DNA from: UBA1822 sp963615055 | GTDB lineage: Bacteria; Bacillota; Negativicutes; Veillonellales; Dialisteraceae | Direction of reading: 5' to 3' | DNA length: 35,373 nt | Assembly (NCBI GenBank): GCA_963615055.1 | Contig: CAVEFO010000014.1 | Span: 1-35,373, forward strand | Part shown: in pieces, positions 14,061 to 23,111 of the stretch | Position numbering within the stretch: the stretch's first letter is position 1 | Layout of the letters: each line of letters starts with the position of its first letter | Position numbers and translations under genes: made by a program | The notes under the pieces: generated by a model | What the model saw: the letters and a program-made list of their open reading frames with translations, nothing else | Database searches by the model: none | What the model was told of the DNA's origin: nothing

Positions 14061-15254
14061 ATGGCAACGAAAAAAACATCTTTGCAAAACGATGTGGACA
14101 CCCTCCGCGCATCCGCCGTGGACGGCGTCATTTCTTATATCACCATTCGTCAGTGGCTTCAAGATGAGAAGCGCACGCAAAAACAGCTTGATAAATTGTA
14201 CAAAGCGCTCGACGACGAGCATATTGAGATTGATTTCACCGACGTCGAAAAAGTGGAACCCCGGGCGGAAGACGATTTCTCGCTTGACGATATCGAAAAC
14301 GATCCGGAATTTTCCGGAATTTTCGACATGACGGATTCGACGGAAGAAGAACAGGATCAAGAAATCACCCGACTCCTCCCCAATGCCGTCATTGACGAAA
14401 ACGACATCAAATACGATTCCGTCCGCATGTATCTGAAAGAAATCGGCAGCATCAAGCTTTTGGACAGCGAAGAAGAAATCCGCCTCGCCAAAGCCATCGA
14501 GGCCGGAAAGGCGGAAGGCGCCACGCCGGAAGAAAAAGCGGAATGTGAACGCGCCCGCATGAAACTCGCCGACGCCAACCTCCGTCTCGTCGTTTCCATT
14601 GCGAAAAAATATCGCGAGCGCGGCCTCCATATGCTCGATCTCGTCCAAGAAGGAAATATCGGGCTCCTCAAGGCCGTCGATAAATTCGATTATCACAAAG
14701 GTTATAAATTCAGCACGTACGCCACCTGGTGGATTCGCCAAGCCATCACAAGATCCTTGGCCGACCAGGCGCGCACGATCCGCGTGCCGGTCCACATGGT
14801 CGAAAGCATCAACAAAATGAATCGCTACGAGCGCAAAATCCAGCAGGAAATGGGGCGCGACGCGACGGAAGAAGAATTGGCAAAAGCGATGCATTGCACC
14901 GTCGAAAAAATCCGTGAAATCAAACAAGTCGCCCTCGATTCCATTTCCCTGGAGACGCCAATTGGCGAAAAAGAAGATTCCGTCCTGGGCGATACCGTCG
15001 AAGACAAGCGTATCGCCGCGCCGGAAGATGAAGCGACAGCCAGCCTCCAGAATGAGCAAATCGCCAAGCTTCTCTCCACCCTGACCGACCGCGAACGCGG
15101 CATCATCGCCCTCCGCTTCGGTTTCGAAGACGGTATCCCGCACACTCTGGAAGAAGTCGGCCAACAATACGGCGTCACGAGAGAACGCGTCCGCCAGATT
15201 GAAAAGAAAGCGCTCGGCAAATTGAAACGCCCGGCGCAGACGCTGATCAGCTGA
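14061..15254 (+). CDS. rpoD: primary RNA polymerase sigma factor (sigma-70/sigma-A)
   Basis: This is the housekeeping sigma factor that directs RNA polymerase to the TTGACA/TATAAT promoters seen throughout the window. The 397-residue protein is of typical Firmicutes SigA size. It has a short region 1.1 with an acidic stretch (about 55-110), region 1.2 (DSVRMYLKEIGSIKLL), region 2 (NLRLVVSIAKKY, DLVQEGNIGLLKAVDKFD and YKFSTYATWWIRQAI, which hold the -10 reading helix), region 3, and region 4 with the helix-turn-helix (TLEEVGQQYGVTRERVRQIE) for the -35. The ATG at 14061 follows AGGAG by 5 nt. The open frame extends 53 codons upstream, but that part lies in the leader and lacks family similarity. 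dnaG, a frequent partner, is not adjacent. Confidence 0.97.
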   Translation: MATKKTSLQNDVDTLRASAVDGVISYITIRQWLQDEKRTQKQLDKLYKALDDEHIEIDFTDVEKVEPRAEDDFSLDDIENDPEFSGIFDMTDSTEEEQDQEITRLLPNAVIDENDIKYDSVRMYLKEIGSIKLLDSEEEIRLAKAIEAGKAEGATPEEKAECERARMKLADANLRLVVSIAKKYRERGLHMLDLVQEGNIGLLKAVDKFDYHKGYKFSTYATWWIRQAITRSLADQARTIRVPVHMVESINKMNRYERKIQQEMGRDATEEELAKAMHCTVEKIREIKQVALDSISLETPIGEKEDSVLGDTVEDKRIAAPEDEATASLQNEQIAKLLSTLTDRERGIIALRFGFEDGIPHTLEEVGQQYGVTRERVRQIEKKALGKLKRPAQTLIS

Positions 15255-15268
15255 AATAAATTACAAGA

Positions 15269-15294
15269 AACTCATCCGCACGGATGGGTTTTTC
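15269..15294 (+). terminator. terminator of rpoD
   Basis: AACTCATCC pairs with GGATGGGTT around GCAC, followed by a T-run. It starts 15 bp past the stop codon. Confidence 0.85.
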
Positions 15295-15325
15295 TTTTGT
15301 GTTTTTGCGTTGTGACGCGTTGGGC

Positions 15326-15385
15326 GCTCATCGCGACCGAGACGTCAGCCATCAGCCGATCAGACTGTCAATCGTTAGCCTGATT
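15326..15385. repeat. GACGTCAG / 7-bp repeat patch
   Basis: GAGACGTCAG, then GTCAGCC, ATCAGCC and GTTAGCC-like words with an approximate 7-bp period. It is alignable with 6008-6050. Confidence 0.5.
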
Positions 15386-15415
15386 TCTCGTCAAGCACAA
15401 AAAGCCGCACCGCCA

Positions 15416-15463
15416 AAACAAAAAAGAAGTGCCGATATAAGACTCGACACTTCTTTTTTGTTT
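15416..15463. terminator. bidirectional terminator of lpdA
   Basis: A perfect 16-bp inverted repeat (15416-15431 with 15448-15463) with A6/T6 flanks. It lies 8 bp past the lpdA stop and can also back up the rpoD terminator. Confidence 0.87.
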
Positions 15464-15470
15464 GCAAAAA

Positions 15471-16844
15471 TTATTTTACGGTTTCCGTTTCACTCGCCAT
15501 GATTTCCGCTGTTTCGCCGAAAGCTTCTTCGACGGACGGATGCGGGCGAATGATGTCCGAGAGTTCTTCAGCCGTCATGCCTTTGGAGATGGCCAGCGTG
15601 GCTTCGCTCATGAGATTGGCGGCGTCGGCGCATTGGAATTCGGCACCCAGAATTTTTCCGTCCGGCGAGGCGATGATTTTGATGTAGCCGGCGACGCCTT
15701 CGATGAGACTTTTCGCGTTTCCTCCCATCATCGTGCGTGCAATCTTGACGGGAATCCCTTTCGCCTTCGCTTCGTCTTCGGACAAACCGACGGCGGCGAT
15801 TTCCGGTTTCGTATAGACGACGGCCGGCACGAGGGAAAGGTCGATGTCGCACGTGCGCTCCGCGATAGCCGCTGCGACGACTTTCGCTTGGGCTTCGGCC
15901 ATATGGGCGAGCTGCGGCGTCCCGGCAACGACATCACCAATTGCGTACACATGGGGCACACTTGTCCGGCACTTCGCATCCACGACGAGCCGGCCGCGTT
16001 CGGTTTCAAAATCAAACGGCGTCAGCCCTTCGATGCTCGCCCGGCGTCCCGTCGCAATGAGTACCGCATCGGCGCGGATTTCCTTCCCTTCACCGGAAAG
16101 CGCGTAACGGACGACAAGGTCTTCTCCGTCTTTGGCGATTTCGGAAACGGCGGCTTTCGCGATGACTTGGATGCCTTTCTTACGAAAATCGGCGGCCAAA
16201 TGGCGCGCGAGATCCGTGTCCATCGGCGGCAAAATCCGATCCATCGCTTCGATGACGGTCACCTCGGCCCCCAGCGAGCGATACACTTCTGCAAATTCCG
16301 CACCGATCACGCCGCCGCCGATAATGATGAGGCGATCCACTTGCGGCAGCTCGGCCAAAATCGTATCGCTCGTATGGCATCCGGGCAAATCCGCGCCCGG
16401 AATCGGCGGCACGGACGGCACGGAACCGGTCGCCAAGACGATATTTTTCGTTTCCAATTCGACCTCGGCGCCCTCGAGGGCGACCGTCACGACGCCCTCT
16501 TTCGCCACACGCCCGACGCCGCGATACACTTCGACCTTCTTCTGTTTCAGCATTTTCTCGATCCCGCCGCGAAGGGTGGAAACGACTTCCTCCGTGCGCG
16601 CACGAAGCGCCGGGAAATCGGGAGCGAAATCGGAAACGCGAATGCCGAATTTCGTTCCGTTTTTCAAAGATTCGAGCAAATCCGCGGTGTGGAGCAATGT
16701 CTTCGTGGGGATGCAGCCCCGATTGAGACAGGTCCCGCCTAAGAAATCTTTTTCGACAAGCGCGACGGAGAGCCCGTACTGCGCCGCCCGAAGCGCGCAA
16801 GTGTACCCGCCTGGACCGGCGCCGATAATCACGAGATCATACAT
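15471..16844 (-). CDS. lpdA: dihydrolipoyl dehydrogenase (L-protein)
   Basis: This FAD-dependent enzyme reoxidises dihydrolipoyl groups with NAD+. In this setting it most likely serves the glycine cleavage complex as L-protein. The 457-residue protein shows the N-terminal FAD-binding GAGPGGY, the redox disulphide GGTCLNRGCIPTK with Cys39 and Cys44, the NAD-binding GGGVIGAEFAEV, the second FAD motif ending in YAIGDV, and the C-terminal HPSVEEAFGE with the catalytic His-Glu pair. The ATG is preceded by AAGGA at 9 nt. It lies 144 bp downstream of lplA on the same strand and closes the glycine cleavage/lipoylation locus. A role in another 2-oxoacid complex cannot be excluded, but none is nearby. 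Confidence 0.95.
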   Translation of the reverse strand: MYDLVIIGAGPGGYTCALRAAQYGLSVALVEKDFLGGTCLNRGCIPTKTLLHTADLLESLKNGTKFGIRVSDFAPDFPALRARTEEVVSTLRGGIEKMLKQKKVEVYRGVGRVAKEGVVTVALEGAEVELETKNIVLATGSVPSVPPIPGADLPGCHTSDTILAELPQVDRLIIIGGGVIGAEFAEVYRSLGAEVTVIEAMDRILPPMDTDLARHLAADFRKKGIQVIAKAAVSEIAKDGEDLVVRYALSGEGKEIRADAVLIATGRRASIEGLTPFDFETERGRLVVDAKCRTSVPHVYAIGDVVAGTPQLAHMAEAQAKVVAAAIAERTCDIDLSLVPAVVYTKPEIAAVGLSEDEAKAKGIPVKIARTMMGGNAKSLIEGVAGYIKIIASPDGKILGAEFQCADAANLMSEATLAISKGMTAEELSDIIRPHPSVEEAFGETAEIMASETETVK

Positions 16845-16988
16845 GGATTGTTTCCTTTCCGGATACTATGCGCTTGCCATTTTTGACAGGCGCAAAATAA
16901 CTGTCAGCGATTCGTTGCCGGCTGTTGGAGAAAAATACAAATCAGCCAAGCCCCGCAATTCTCAATACCGCTTTTCTCTTCCCTCTAT

Positions 16989-17978
16989 TTACAAAATACT
17001 TGCCGCATCGGTAAGAACCGCTCTCTCTTCCGCGTCCTCGCAAGGAATCGCAAGAATCCTTTCTTGCATCTCCTTCGCCAGATACGGCGCACCGATGAGC
17101 GCGCGCGGGATCTCGGCGATAATGCCAGCCGCGAGTCCGTCCGAATCGACATCGGCCTCTCGGATCACGCCGTTTTCGACGGAAAAATAAAGCCGCAAGA
17201 ACCCCCATGGAAATTTCCCTTCGTGCTCATCGGTGAAATCGGCGCGCGCACCGTATTTCCATTCAAAGGAATCGAAGAAACGCGCTCTTTCGGCAATTTC
17301 CGTTTCATTCAAATCCGCCGCGGAGAGCGAACGGACCGGAAGTCCGTACACCGTCGAAAAGGCTTCCCGCATAGCGGCGGCAAAGGCGGAAACGGTCACA
17401 TCGGCGGCCAGCGACGCGAGATTCACGACGCGCGCCGGGACGGAGGCGACGCTTTTCGCCGACAGCTTCGAACCGGCTGCCGCAAGGTATTTCACCATAT
17501 CGCCCATGTCCTCATCGATCAGAATCGTGCCGTGATGGTACGCGCGCGTTTTCGTCTTGTAAAACGCGTTTCCGGAAAACTTACGCCCGTCCGCCATGAT
17601 GTCATTCCGCCCGGTCTTCTCCGCCCGAATCCCAAACCGCCCCGCCGCTTCGGCAATGACGGAAACTTGCTTAGAAACGTCGTAGAGCGCGCGCGGCGCA
17701 CAGAATGTGAAATTCAAATTTCCCGCATGATGGTACACCGCCCCGCCGCCCGAAAGCCGCCGCGCCAAATGTCCGCCGTCCGCCGAAAGCCGCGCCACGT
17801 CGCACTCCCGCCAAGCATTCTGATTGCGCCCGATCACGACCGTCCGCTCATTTTGCCAAAGAAACAAAGTCACCGCATCCTCCGGCACATGCGTCGTCAA
17901 CCATTCTTCAATGGCGATATTCCGATACGGATCGCGGCAGACGGCGGTATTGTCGTAGATAAAAAGGTGAGAAAGCAT
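16989..17978 (-). CDS. lplA: lipoate-protein ligase A
   Basis: The enzyme activates free lipoate with ATP and transfers it to the lipoyl Lys of carrier proteins such as GcvH, encoded in the same locus. The 329-residue protein carries the signature RRLSGGGAVYHHAGN (73-87) and GRNDIMADGRKFSGNA with the catalytic Lys133, and a C-terminal accessory domain. The ATG follows AAAGGACTCCCAACC. Its position between gcvPB and lpdA indicates that the cell loads GcvH from scavenged lipoate; no lipA or lipB is seen in the window. Confidence 0.93.
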   Translation of the reverse strand: MLSHLFIYDNTAVCRDPYRNIAIEEWLTTHVPEDAVTLFLWQNERTVVIGRNQNAWRECDVARLSADGGHLARRLSGGGAVYHHAGNLNFTFCAPRALYDVSKQVSVIAEAAGRFGIRAEKTGRNDIMADGRKFSGNAFYKTKTRAYHHGTILIDEDMGDMVKYLAAAGSKLSAKSVASVPARVVNLASLAADVTVSAFAAAMREAFSTVYGLPVRSLSAADLNETEIAERARFFDSFEWKYGARADFTDEHEGKFPWGFLRLYFSVENGVIREADVDSDGLAAGIIAEIPRALIGAPYLAKEMQERILAIPCEDAEERAVLTDAASIL

Positions 17979-18080
17979 GGTTGGGAGTCCTTTGTGAAAT
18001 CACCGCTTGAGGCGTCAGAGGCAAAATAGAGAGGAGGGATGAGAAGCCTGACTTGTCGTATTCTATTCACTTGCGGCATG

Positions 18081-18202
18081 GGATATGAAAACGTTCTGCT
18101 GACAGAGAGGAGCGCTTCGCGCCACTGGAAACCGTCCGCCGAACGCTTTTCTCCGCCAAGGAATACTTGACCGCTAGCGGTCTTTATCCGCTTTTCATAT
18201 CC
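18081..18202. repeat. 122-bp segment bounded by 11-bp inverted repeats
   Basis: GGATATGAAAA (18081-18091) is an exact inverted match to 18192-18202. Inside are GAGCGCTTCGCGCC (the GCGCTTCGCGC module seen elsewhere) and the palindrome ACCGCTAGCGGT. It fills most of the 242-bp gap between lplA and gcvPB. It could be a small non-autonomous element, but no target duplication was identified. Confidence 0.35.
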
Positions 18203-18220
18203 GCGAAAGCGACGACTTCG

Positions 18221-19651
18221 TCACGAGAAATCGTAACGAAGGACCGGCTTCCGTGCCGCCGTGACTTCATCGGGGCGGCGAATGGGTGCGTTATGCGGCG
18301 CTGTGTGCAAGAGTTCCGGATTCTCGCGGCCTTCTTCGAAAACGCGAAGGAAAATCTCCGCTGCCGCGTCCAGCGTTTCCTTGTTTTCCGTTTCCGTCGG
18401 CTCCGCCATCAGCGCTTCGTGCACGATGAGCGGGAAATACATGGTCGGCGGGTGCATACCGTTGTCCAAGAGGCGCTTGGCCACGTCGAGCGCCGAGACG
18501 CCCGTTTCCTTGTGGTACGCCGCCAGCGAGAGGACAAATTCGTGCATACAGGTGCCGACATTGGCGATATCCATATGCCCGCGCAGGCGGCTCATGAGGT
18601 AATTCGCATTGAGAACGGCCATGCCGGACGCTTCCGCGAGACCTTCCGCGCCGAGCGCCAGAATGTAGGTCATGGCACGCAGAATCACGAGGAAATTTCC
18701 GTGGAAGCTGCGCACGCGGCCGCAAGAATGGGCCGGCGTCACCCAGTGATAGGCGCCGTCTTTTTCTTCCGCAACCGGCCCCGGCAGGAAATCGGCCAGG
18801 AACGCTTTGCAGCCGACGGGACCGGATCCCGGGCCGCCGCCGCCATGCGGTGTCGCAAAGGTTTTGTGCAGATTGACGTGCACGCAATCAAAGCCCATAT
18901 CGCCCGGACGCGCCCGCCCGACAATGGCATTCAGATTCGCGCCGTCGTAGTAGCAAAGGCCGCCCGCATCGTGGACGATTTTCGTAATCTCCAGAATATT
19001 CGGATCGAAAATGCCGAGCGTATTCGGATTCGTCAGCATGAGCCCGGCCGTCTCGTCCGATACCGCCTCGCGAAGTGCGTCCAAATCGACGCCGCCTTCC
19101 GCATTCGACGGGACGGAAACGACGGAGAAGCCCGCCATCGCCGCCGAGGCCGGATTGGTCCCGTGCGCGGAATCTGGGACAATGATCTTCGTCCTTTTCG
19201 TATCGCCGCGCACCAAATGATACTCGCGAATCAGGAGGAGGCCCGTGTATTCCCCGTGGGCTCCCGCCGCCGGCTGCAGTGTCACGCCGTCCATGCCCGT
19301 GATATCCGCCAAAAGACGCTGCGTCGTCGCCAACGCTTCGAGCGCGCCCTGCACCGTTTCCTCCCCCTGCAACGGATGGAGTTCCGTGAAACCGGGAAGG
19401 CCGCATGTCGTCTCATTCACGGCTGGATTGTATTTCATCGTGCACGATCCGAGCGGATAGAAACCGTCATTCACGCCGAATGCTTGCTGCTCCAGCGCGG
19501 AATAATGGCGGCTCATCTCCACTTCCGAGACTTCCGGAAGACGCGGCGCCTCTTTCCGGCAAGGGAAATCCAAAGCGCGCGCCGGCACGTCGCAGGCCGG
19601 CAAATGTGCCATTTTATGCCCGCTCTTGCTTCTTTCAAAAATCAGCTCCAT
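18221..19651 (-). CDS. gcvPB: glycine dehydrogenase (decarboxylating) subunit 2 (P-protein, C-terminal half)
   Basis: With GcvPA it forms the split P-protein, which decarboxylates glycine with PLP and passes the aminomethyl group to the lipoyl arm of GcvH. The 476-residue subunit carries the PLP-binding Lys263 in NLHKTFATPHGGGGPG, the SAHGTNPASAAMAG segment and TNPNTLGIFD. It also keeps the redox-type GSCTMKYNP region. The ATG lies one base past the gcvPA stop (TGACATG) and is preceded by GGAGGGG, so the two subunits are translationally coupled. It is the fourth gene of the riboswitch-headed gcv locus. Confidence 0.96.
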   Translation of the reverse strand: MELIFERSKSGHKMAHLPACDVPARALDFPCRKEAPRLPEVSEVEMSRHYSALEQQAFGVNDGFYPLGSCTMKYNPAVNETTCGLPGFTELHPLQGEETVQGALEALATTQRLLADITGMDGVTLQPAAGAHGEYTGLLLIREYHLVRGDTKRTKIIVPDSAHGTNPASAAMAGFSVVSVPSNAEGGVDLDALREAVSDETAGLMLTNPNTLGIFDPNILEITKIVHDAGGLCYYDGANLNAIVGRARPGDMGFDCVHVNLHKTFATPHGGGGPGSGPVGCKAFLADFLPGPVAEEKDGAYHWVTPAHSCGRVRSFHGNFLVILRAMTYILALGAEGLAEASGMAVLNANYLMSRLRGHMDIANVGTCMHEFVLSLAAYHKETGVSALDVAKRLLDNGMHPPTMYFPLIVHEALMAEPTETENKETLDAAAEIFLRVFEEGRENPELLHTAPHNAPIRRPDEVTAARKPVLRYDFS

Positions 19652-19652
19652 G

Positions 19653-20957
19653 TCATTCCCCTCCTTTCAGTACGGAAATCAAAGCGACGATATCCTTCTT
19701 TGTATTCATTTCGGTCGCGCACCAAAGAATGCCGCCGGGGACGGGAAGTCCGCCCAAAATGCCCGCCGCGGACAATTTTTGATTCACCGCCGCCGCGTCT
19801 TCGCATTTTGTGACAAATTCATGGAAGAAGGGGCGATCATATGCGAGCGGGAAACCGATTTTCGCCAGTTCGTCCGCCAAATAGTGCGCCTTTTGGTAGC
19901 AAAGCGTCGCCACTTCGGAAAGACCCGACGGCCCCATCGCCGTCAGGTACGCGCCCGCCGTCATCGCGCAGAGCGCCTCATTCGAACAAATATTCGACGA
20001 TGCCTTTTCGCGGCGAATGTGTTGCTCACGCGCCTGCAATGTCAGGACGAAGCAACGATTTCCGTCCGCGTCCTTCGTTTCCCCGACGATACGCCCCGGC
20101 AGCTGCCGCATATATTTCTGCTTCGTCGCCATGAAACCCAGATACGGGCCGCCGAAGGAAAGTGGCATCCCGAGCGGCTGCCCCTCCCCAACGGCAATAT
20201 CGGCATCCAGCTCGCCCGGCGTTTCCATGAGCCCCAAAGAAATGGGATTCACGCTCATGACCGCCATTGCGCCCGCTTCGTGCGTCGCCGCGATGAGGGC
20301 TGCGCTGTCCTCGATGCATCCGTAAAAATTCGGCTGTGCGAAGCAAAAACACGCCACATCCTCCGAGAGAAGCGCCGAAAGTGCCGCCACATCCGTCGCG
20401 CCGTCTTTTTCCGGCGCCAAGACCACCTCGACGCCCCGGCTCTTCGCGTACGTGCAAATCACCTCAATCGTCTGCGGCGGCAACGTCGACGCCACGACCG
20501 CACGCGAACGTTTCCTCGACTGGCACATAAAGACCGCCTCGGCCATCGCCGTCGCCCCGTCGTACACGGACGCATTCGACACGTCCATCCCCGTGAGCTC
20601 GCCAATCATCGTCTGGTACTCGAAAATCGACTGCAAAATCCCCTGGCTGATTTCCGCCTGATACGGCGTGTACGTCGTGCGGAACGCTTCCTTGCCGATC
20701 ACCGTCTTCACAATCGGCGGGATATAATGCCGATACGCGCCCGCCCCGCGGAAAACGCTCTTGTACACGACATTTTTCTCCGCCATTTCGGAAACGCGCG
20801 CCAGCACCTCCATTTCCGAAAGTCCCGCCGGAATGTCAAGCTTTCCCTTGTACACCTCACGCGGCACCGCGGCGTACAAATCGTCCAAACTCGTCACGCC
20901 GACCGCCGCCAGCATCGCCTGTCGTTCCTTGGCGGAAGACGGCACATAACTCGCCAT
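19653..20957 (-). CDS. gcvPA: glycine dehydrogenase (decarboxylating) subunit 1 (P-protein, N-terminal half)
   Basis: This subunit pairs with GcvPB. The 434-residue protein has the typical MASYVPSSAKERQAMLAAVG start, the AYRHYIPPIVKTVIGKEAF region, TPYQAEISQGILQSIFEYQT and NASVYDGATAMAEA, all characteristic of the N-terminal half of glycine decarboxylase. It lacks the PLP Lys, which lies in GcvPB. The ATG lies one base after the gcvH stop (TGAGATG), with GGAGG just upstream inside gcvH. The split arrangement is usual in Firmicutes and archaea. Confidence 0.96.
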   Translation of the reverse strand: MASYVPSSAKERQAMLAAVGVTSLDDLYAAVPREVYKGKLDIPAGLSEMEVLARVSEMAEKNVVYKSVFRGAGAYRHYIPPIVKTVIGKEAFRTTYTPYQAEISQGILQSIFEYQTMIGELTGMDVSNASVYDGATAMAEAVFMCQSRKRSRAVVASTLPPQTIEVICTYAKSRGVEVVLAPEKDGATDVAALSALLSEDVACFCFAQPNFYGCIEDSAALIAATHEAGAMAVMSVNPISLGLMETPGELDADIAVGEGQPLGMPLSFGGPYLGFMATKQKYMRQLPGRIVGETKDADGNRCFVLTLQAREQHIRREKASSNICSNEALCAMTAGAYLTAMGPSGLSEVATLCYQKAHYLADELAKIGFPLAYDRPFFHEFVTKCEDAAAVNQKLSAAGILGGLPVPGGILWCATEMNTKKDIVALISVLKGGE

Positions 20958-20958
20958 C

Positions 20959-21345
20959 TCAGGCCTCCCCGCCCGCTTCGCAGAACGCTTCGTAATCGCC
21001 GGCCGACAAGAGCCCTTCCTCCGTCTCGGCGACCTCTTTCACCTTGATAAACCAAGCGCCGTACGGATCGCCATTCACGGATTCCGGCGCGTCCAAAAGT
21101 TCCTCATTCACTTCCGCGACGACACCGGAAACGGGGCTGTAAATATCGGAAACCGCTTTCACGGACTCCACATCGGCAAAGGAATCGCCGATTTCTACCG
21201 CATCCCCCACCTCGGGCAACCCGACGAACACAATGTCCCCCAGCTGCTCCTGCGCGAAATCCGTGAGGCCGATGACGACAAGGTCCCCTTCCTCGCGAAT
21301 CCATTCATGTGTCTTGGCATACTGCAAATCTTTCGGGAAATTCAT
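20959..21345 (-). CDS. gcvH: glycine cleavage system H protein
   Basis: GcvH carries the lipoyl arm that shuttles the aminomethyl group between P-, T- and L-proteins. The 128-residue protein has the start MNFPKDLQYAKTHEWI, the GLTDFAQEQLGDIVFVGLP segment and the lipoylation site ADVESVKAVSDIYSP with Lys63. The ATG follows AGGAGGTAACAATC. It is separated from gcvT by 405 bp filled with repeats, so it may depend on read-through from the riboswitch promoter or on a weak internal promoter. Its lipoate is probably attached by LplA (16989-17978). Confidence 0.97.
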   Translation of the reverse strand: MNFPKDLQYAKTHEWIREEGDLVVIGLTDFAQEQLGDIVFVGLPEVGDAVEIGDSFADVESVKAVSDIYSPVSGVVAEVNEELLDAPESVNGDPYGAWFIKVKEVAETEEGLLSAGDYEAFCEAGGEA

Positions 21346-21459
21346 GATTGTTACCTCCTGGTTTGAATATTGATTGTATGTTGTGATTAAGCTTTTGTGT
21401 CCTTCTCGGTGATGTCCGTTGGCCGTTGGCTGTTAACCGGGTGTCACATAGAGTCAAAA

Positions 21460-21567
21460 AGCTTGATTTGGCTTGATGGTTATGGTGCTGTTCTTTTTCG
21501 TCTTTTTCTATGCTTGGCTTTAGCGGATGGCTTGAGGGGCTTGATGGGGCTTGAAAAGGCTTGCAGC
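21460..21567 (-). repeat. TCAAGCC dispersed element, copy B (inside the gcv operon)
   Basis: Read on the minus strand it aligns with 1136-1229 and 25693-25792: TCAAGCC words, a TAAAGCCAAG block, an A-rich core with GACGAAAAAG, and terminal TCAAGCC words. It lies between gcvT and gcvH, next to two heptad arrays. Confidence 0.7.
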
Positions 21568-21593
21568 GCCACAGGCAATTCTTAACTGTCCTC

Positions 21594-21701
21594 CGTTATC
21601 CGTTATCCGTTATCCGTTATCCGTTATCCGTCCGTCACATCACAATGAAACATAAACTACTCACGCACGGTCAACGGTTCACGGTCAACGGAAGACGGTC
21701 A
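21594..21701. repeat. two 7-bp tandem arrays between gcvT and gcvH
   Basis: Five perfect copies of CGTTATC at 21594-21628. After a 38-bp gap come five heptads of ACGGTCA/ACGGTTC/ACGGAAG at 21667-21701. The two monomers differ, but the period is the same. Confidence 0.85.
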
Positions 21702-21750
21702 ACAATCAGCACCGCTATGCTTCCCCTCCGCCCAAAAACGAGAACCCCTC

Positions 21751-22836
21751 TCAGTTTCCTCTTTTATAGAAAGGAAGCGCCACTACCTCGCAGAAAATCC
21801 GTTTCCCGCGAACTTCCGCCTCCACGACGCTTCCGACGGACGCCGCGCCTTTTGCGACCAGCGCCATGGCATACGAGCCTTTGAGATACGGGCAGAACGT
21901 CCCCGACGTCGTGTGGCCGATGAGCGCGCCGTCTTTGTATACATCCGCGTGTTCGCGCACGATTCCGCGCCCCGTCACCCGAAGGCCGATGCGCTCGCGT
22001 GAAAGACCGCGCGCCTCGATGCCCGCTTTACCGATGAAATCTTCTTTTCCCATCTTTACGCCGAAATCAAGACCCGTTTCCAGCGGACTCACCGTCTCGT
22101 CCATTTCATGCCCGTAAAGCGGCATAGTGGCTTCCAGACGCAGCGTATCGCGCGCGCCCAGACCGCAGGGGAGAATGCCCGCGTCCTTTCCGGCTTCCAA
22201 AATCACATCCCAGAGCAGTGCCGCTTTGTCCGCCGGGCAGAAAATTTCATACCCGTACTCACCCGTGTACCCCGTCCGCGACACGATACACTCGACGCCG
22301 GCGATCACCGCGTGCTCCCGGAAACTGTAATATTGCGTCGGCAACTCGCCCACCTCCAAAATCTTGGCTGCGATGTCCGCAGATGCCGGCCCTTGCAGCG
22401 CCAGAAGCCCCGTTTCCTCCGAAATATCCGTAAACGTCGTCTCCGGCAGCAAATGTTTCTTCATATGCGCCACATCTTTGTCGTGATTCGATGCATTCAC
22501 CACGACCAAATATTTCTCCTCACCCATCCGATACACGATGAGATCATCGAGGCAACCGCCGTCCTCTTGGCACATCACGCCGTAACGCACGCGCCCCACA
22601 GCCAAATTCGTATAATCATTCGTCAGCAAGTGATTGAGCGTCGCAAGTGCCCCCGGTCCTTCGAAAATGACCTCTCCCATGTGCGACACATCGAAAAGTC
22701 CCGCTTTCTCGCGGACAGCCATGTGCTCTGCGATGATCCCCGCCTCATATTGCACCGGCATCAGGAAACCGCCAAACGGCACGATTTTCCCCTTCCACGC
22801 CACATGCCGCTCATACAGCGGCGTCTTCTTATCCAT
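21751..22836 (-). CDS. gcvT: aminomethyltransferase (glycine cleavage T protein)
   Basis: GcvT releases ammonia from the aminomethyl-lipoyl GcvH and transfers the methylene group to tetrahydrofolate. The 361-residue protein has the family blocks: TPLYERHVAWKGKIVPFGGF, GLFDVSHMGEV, the folate-site region with GYTGEYGYEIF, GLGARDTLRLEA with the conserved Asp/Arg, and a C-terminal GTFCPYLKGSYAMA. The ATG at 22836 has AGGGGG at a proper distance. The ATG two codons earlier sits directly on the Shine-Dalgarno, and the longer frame to 22881 runs into the riboswitch terminator. It is the first gene after the glycine riboswitch. Confidence 0.96.
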   Translation of the reverse strand: MDKKTPLYERHVAWKGKIVPFGGFLMPVQYEAGIIAEHMAVREKAGLFDVSHMGEVIFEGPGALATLNHLLTNDYTNLAVGRVRYGVMCQEDGGCLDDLIVYRMGEEKYLVVVNASNHDKDVAHMKKHLLPETTFTDISEETGLLALQGPASADIAAKILEVGELPTQYYSFREHAVIAGVECIVSRTGYTGEYGYEIFCPADKAALLWDVILEAGKDAGILPCGLGARDTLRLEATMPLYGHEMDETVSPLETGLDFGVKMGKEDFIGKAGIEARGLSRERIGLRVTGRGIVREHADVYKDGALIGHTTSGTFCPYLKGSYAMALVAKGAASVGSVVEAEVRGKRIFCEVVALPFYKRGN

Positions 22837-22864
22837 GCGCATCCCCCTCTCAAAAAAAGGAAAC

Positions 22865-22893
22865 AAAAAAGGGCACTGCAAAAATCACAGTGC
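22865..22893 (-). terminator. terminator of the glycine riboswitch expression platform
   Basis: On the minus strand GCACTG pairs with CAGTGC around TGATTTTTG, followed by CC and six T. It lies between the second aptamer and gcvT, so it should form when glycine is low. Confidence 0.85.
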
Positions 22894-22895
22894 GC

Positions 22896-23045
22896 CTCTG
22901 TCCCGGGACCTGAAAGATCAGCTTTCGCCTTGCTTCTTCGGTGGCGGAAAAAATTTCCGCAACTCTCCAGAGGATTGTCCGATACCCGTCCTTTTACCTG
23001 AGAGTTTCGCCCCTTCGGTGCCACAGCGTGGTCTCTCCCGGTATC
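22896..23045 (-). ncRNA. tandem glycine riboswitch (gcvT element)
   Basis: Two consecutive aptamers are visible on the minus strand. Aptamer 1 (about 23045-22978) has GGGAGAGACC, GGCACCGAAGGGGC and the conserved AACTCTCAGG...AAAGGAC. Aptamer 2 (about 22973-22896) has CTCTGGAGAG, CCACCGAAG and TTTCAGGTCCCGGGACAGAG. The tandem type binds glycine and in known cases switches the gcv operon on. Here a terminator follows, so the predicted logic is glycine-induced read-through into gcvT. Confidence 0.93.
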
Positions 23046-23111
23046 TTCATCCATCGCCCGACCCGTCCTTGGGCCCGATGTACTTCCGGAAACCAATTTC
23101 CGTATGCCGAT

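Noticed and set aside
14007..15167. 386-codon minus-strand open frame
   Set aside because: It lies opposite rpoD, which has all sigma-70 regions and a proper ribosome-binding site.
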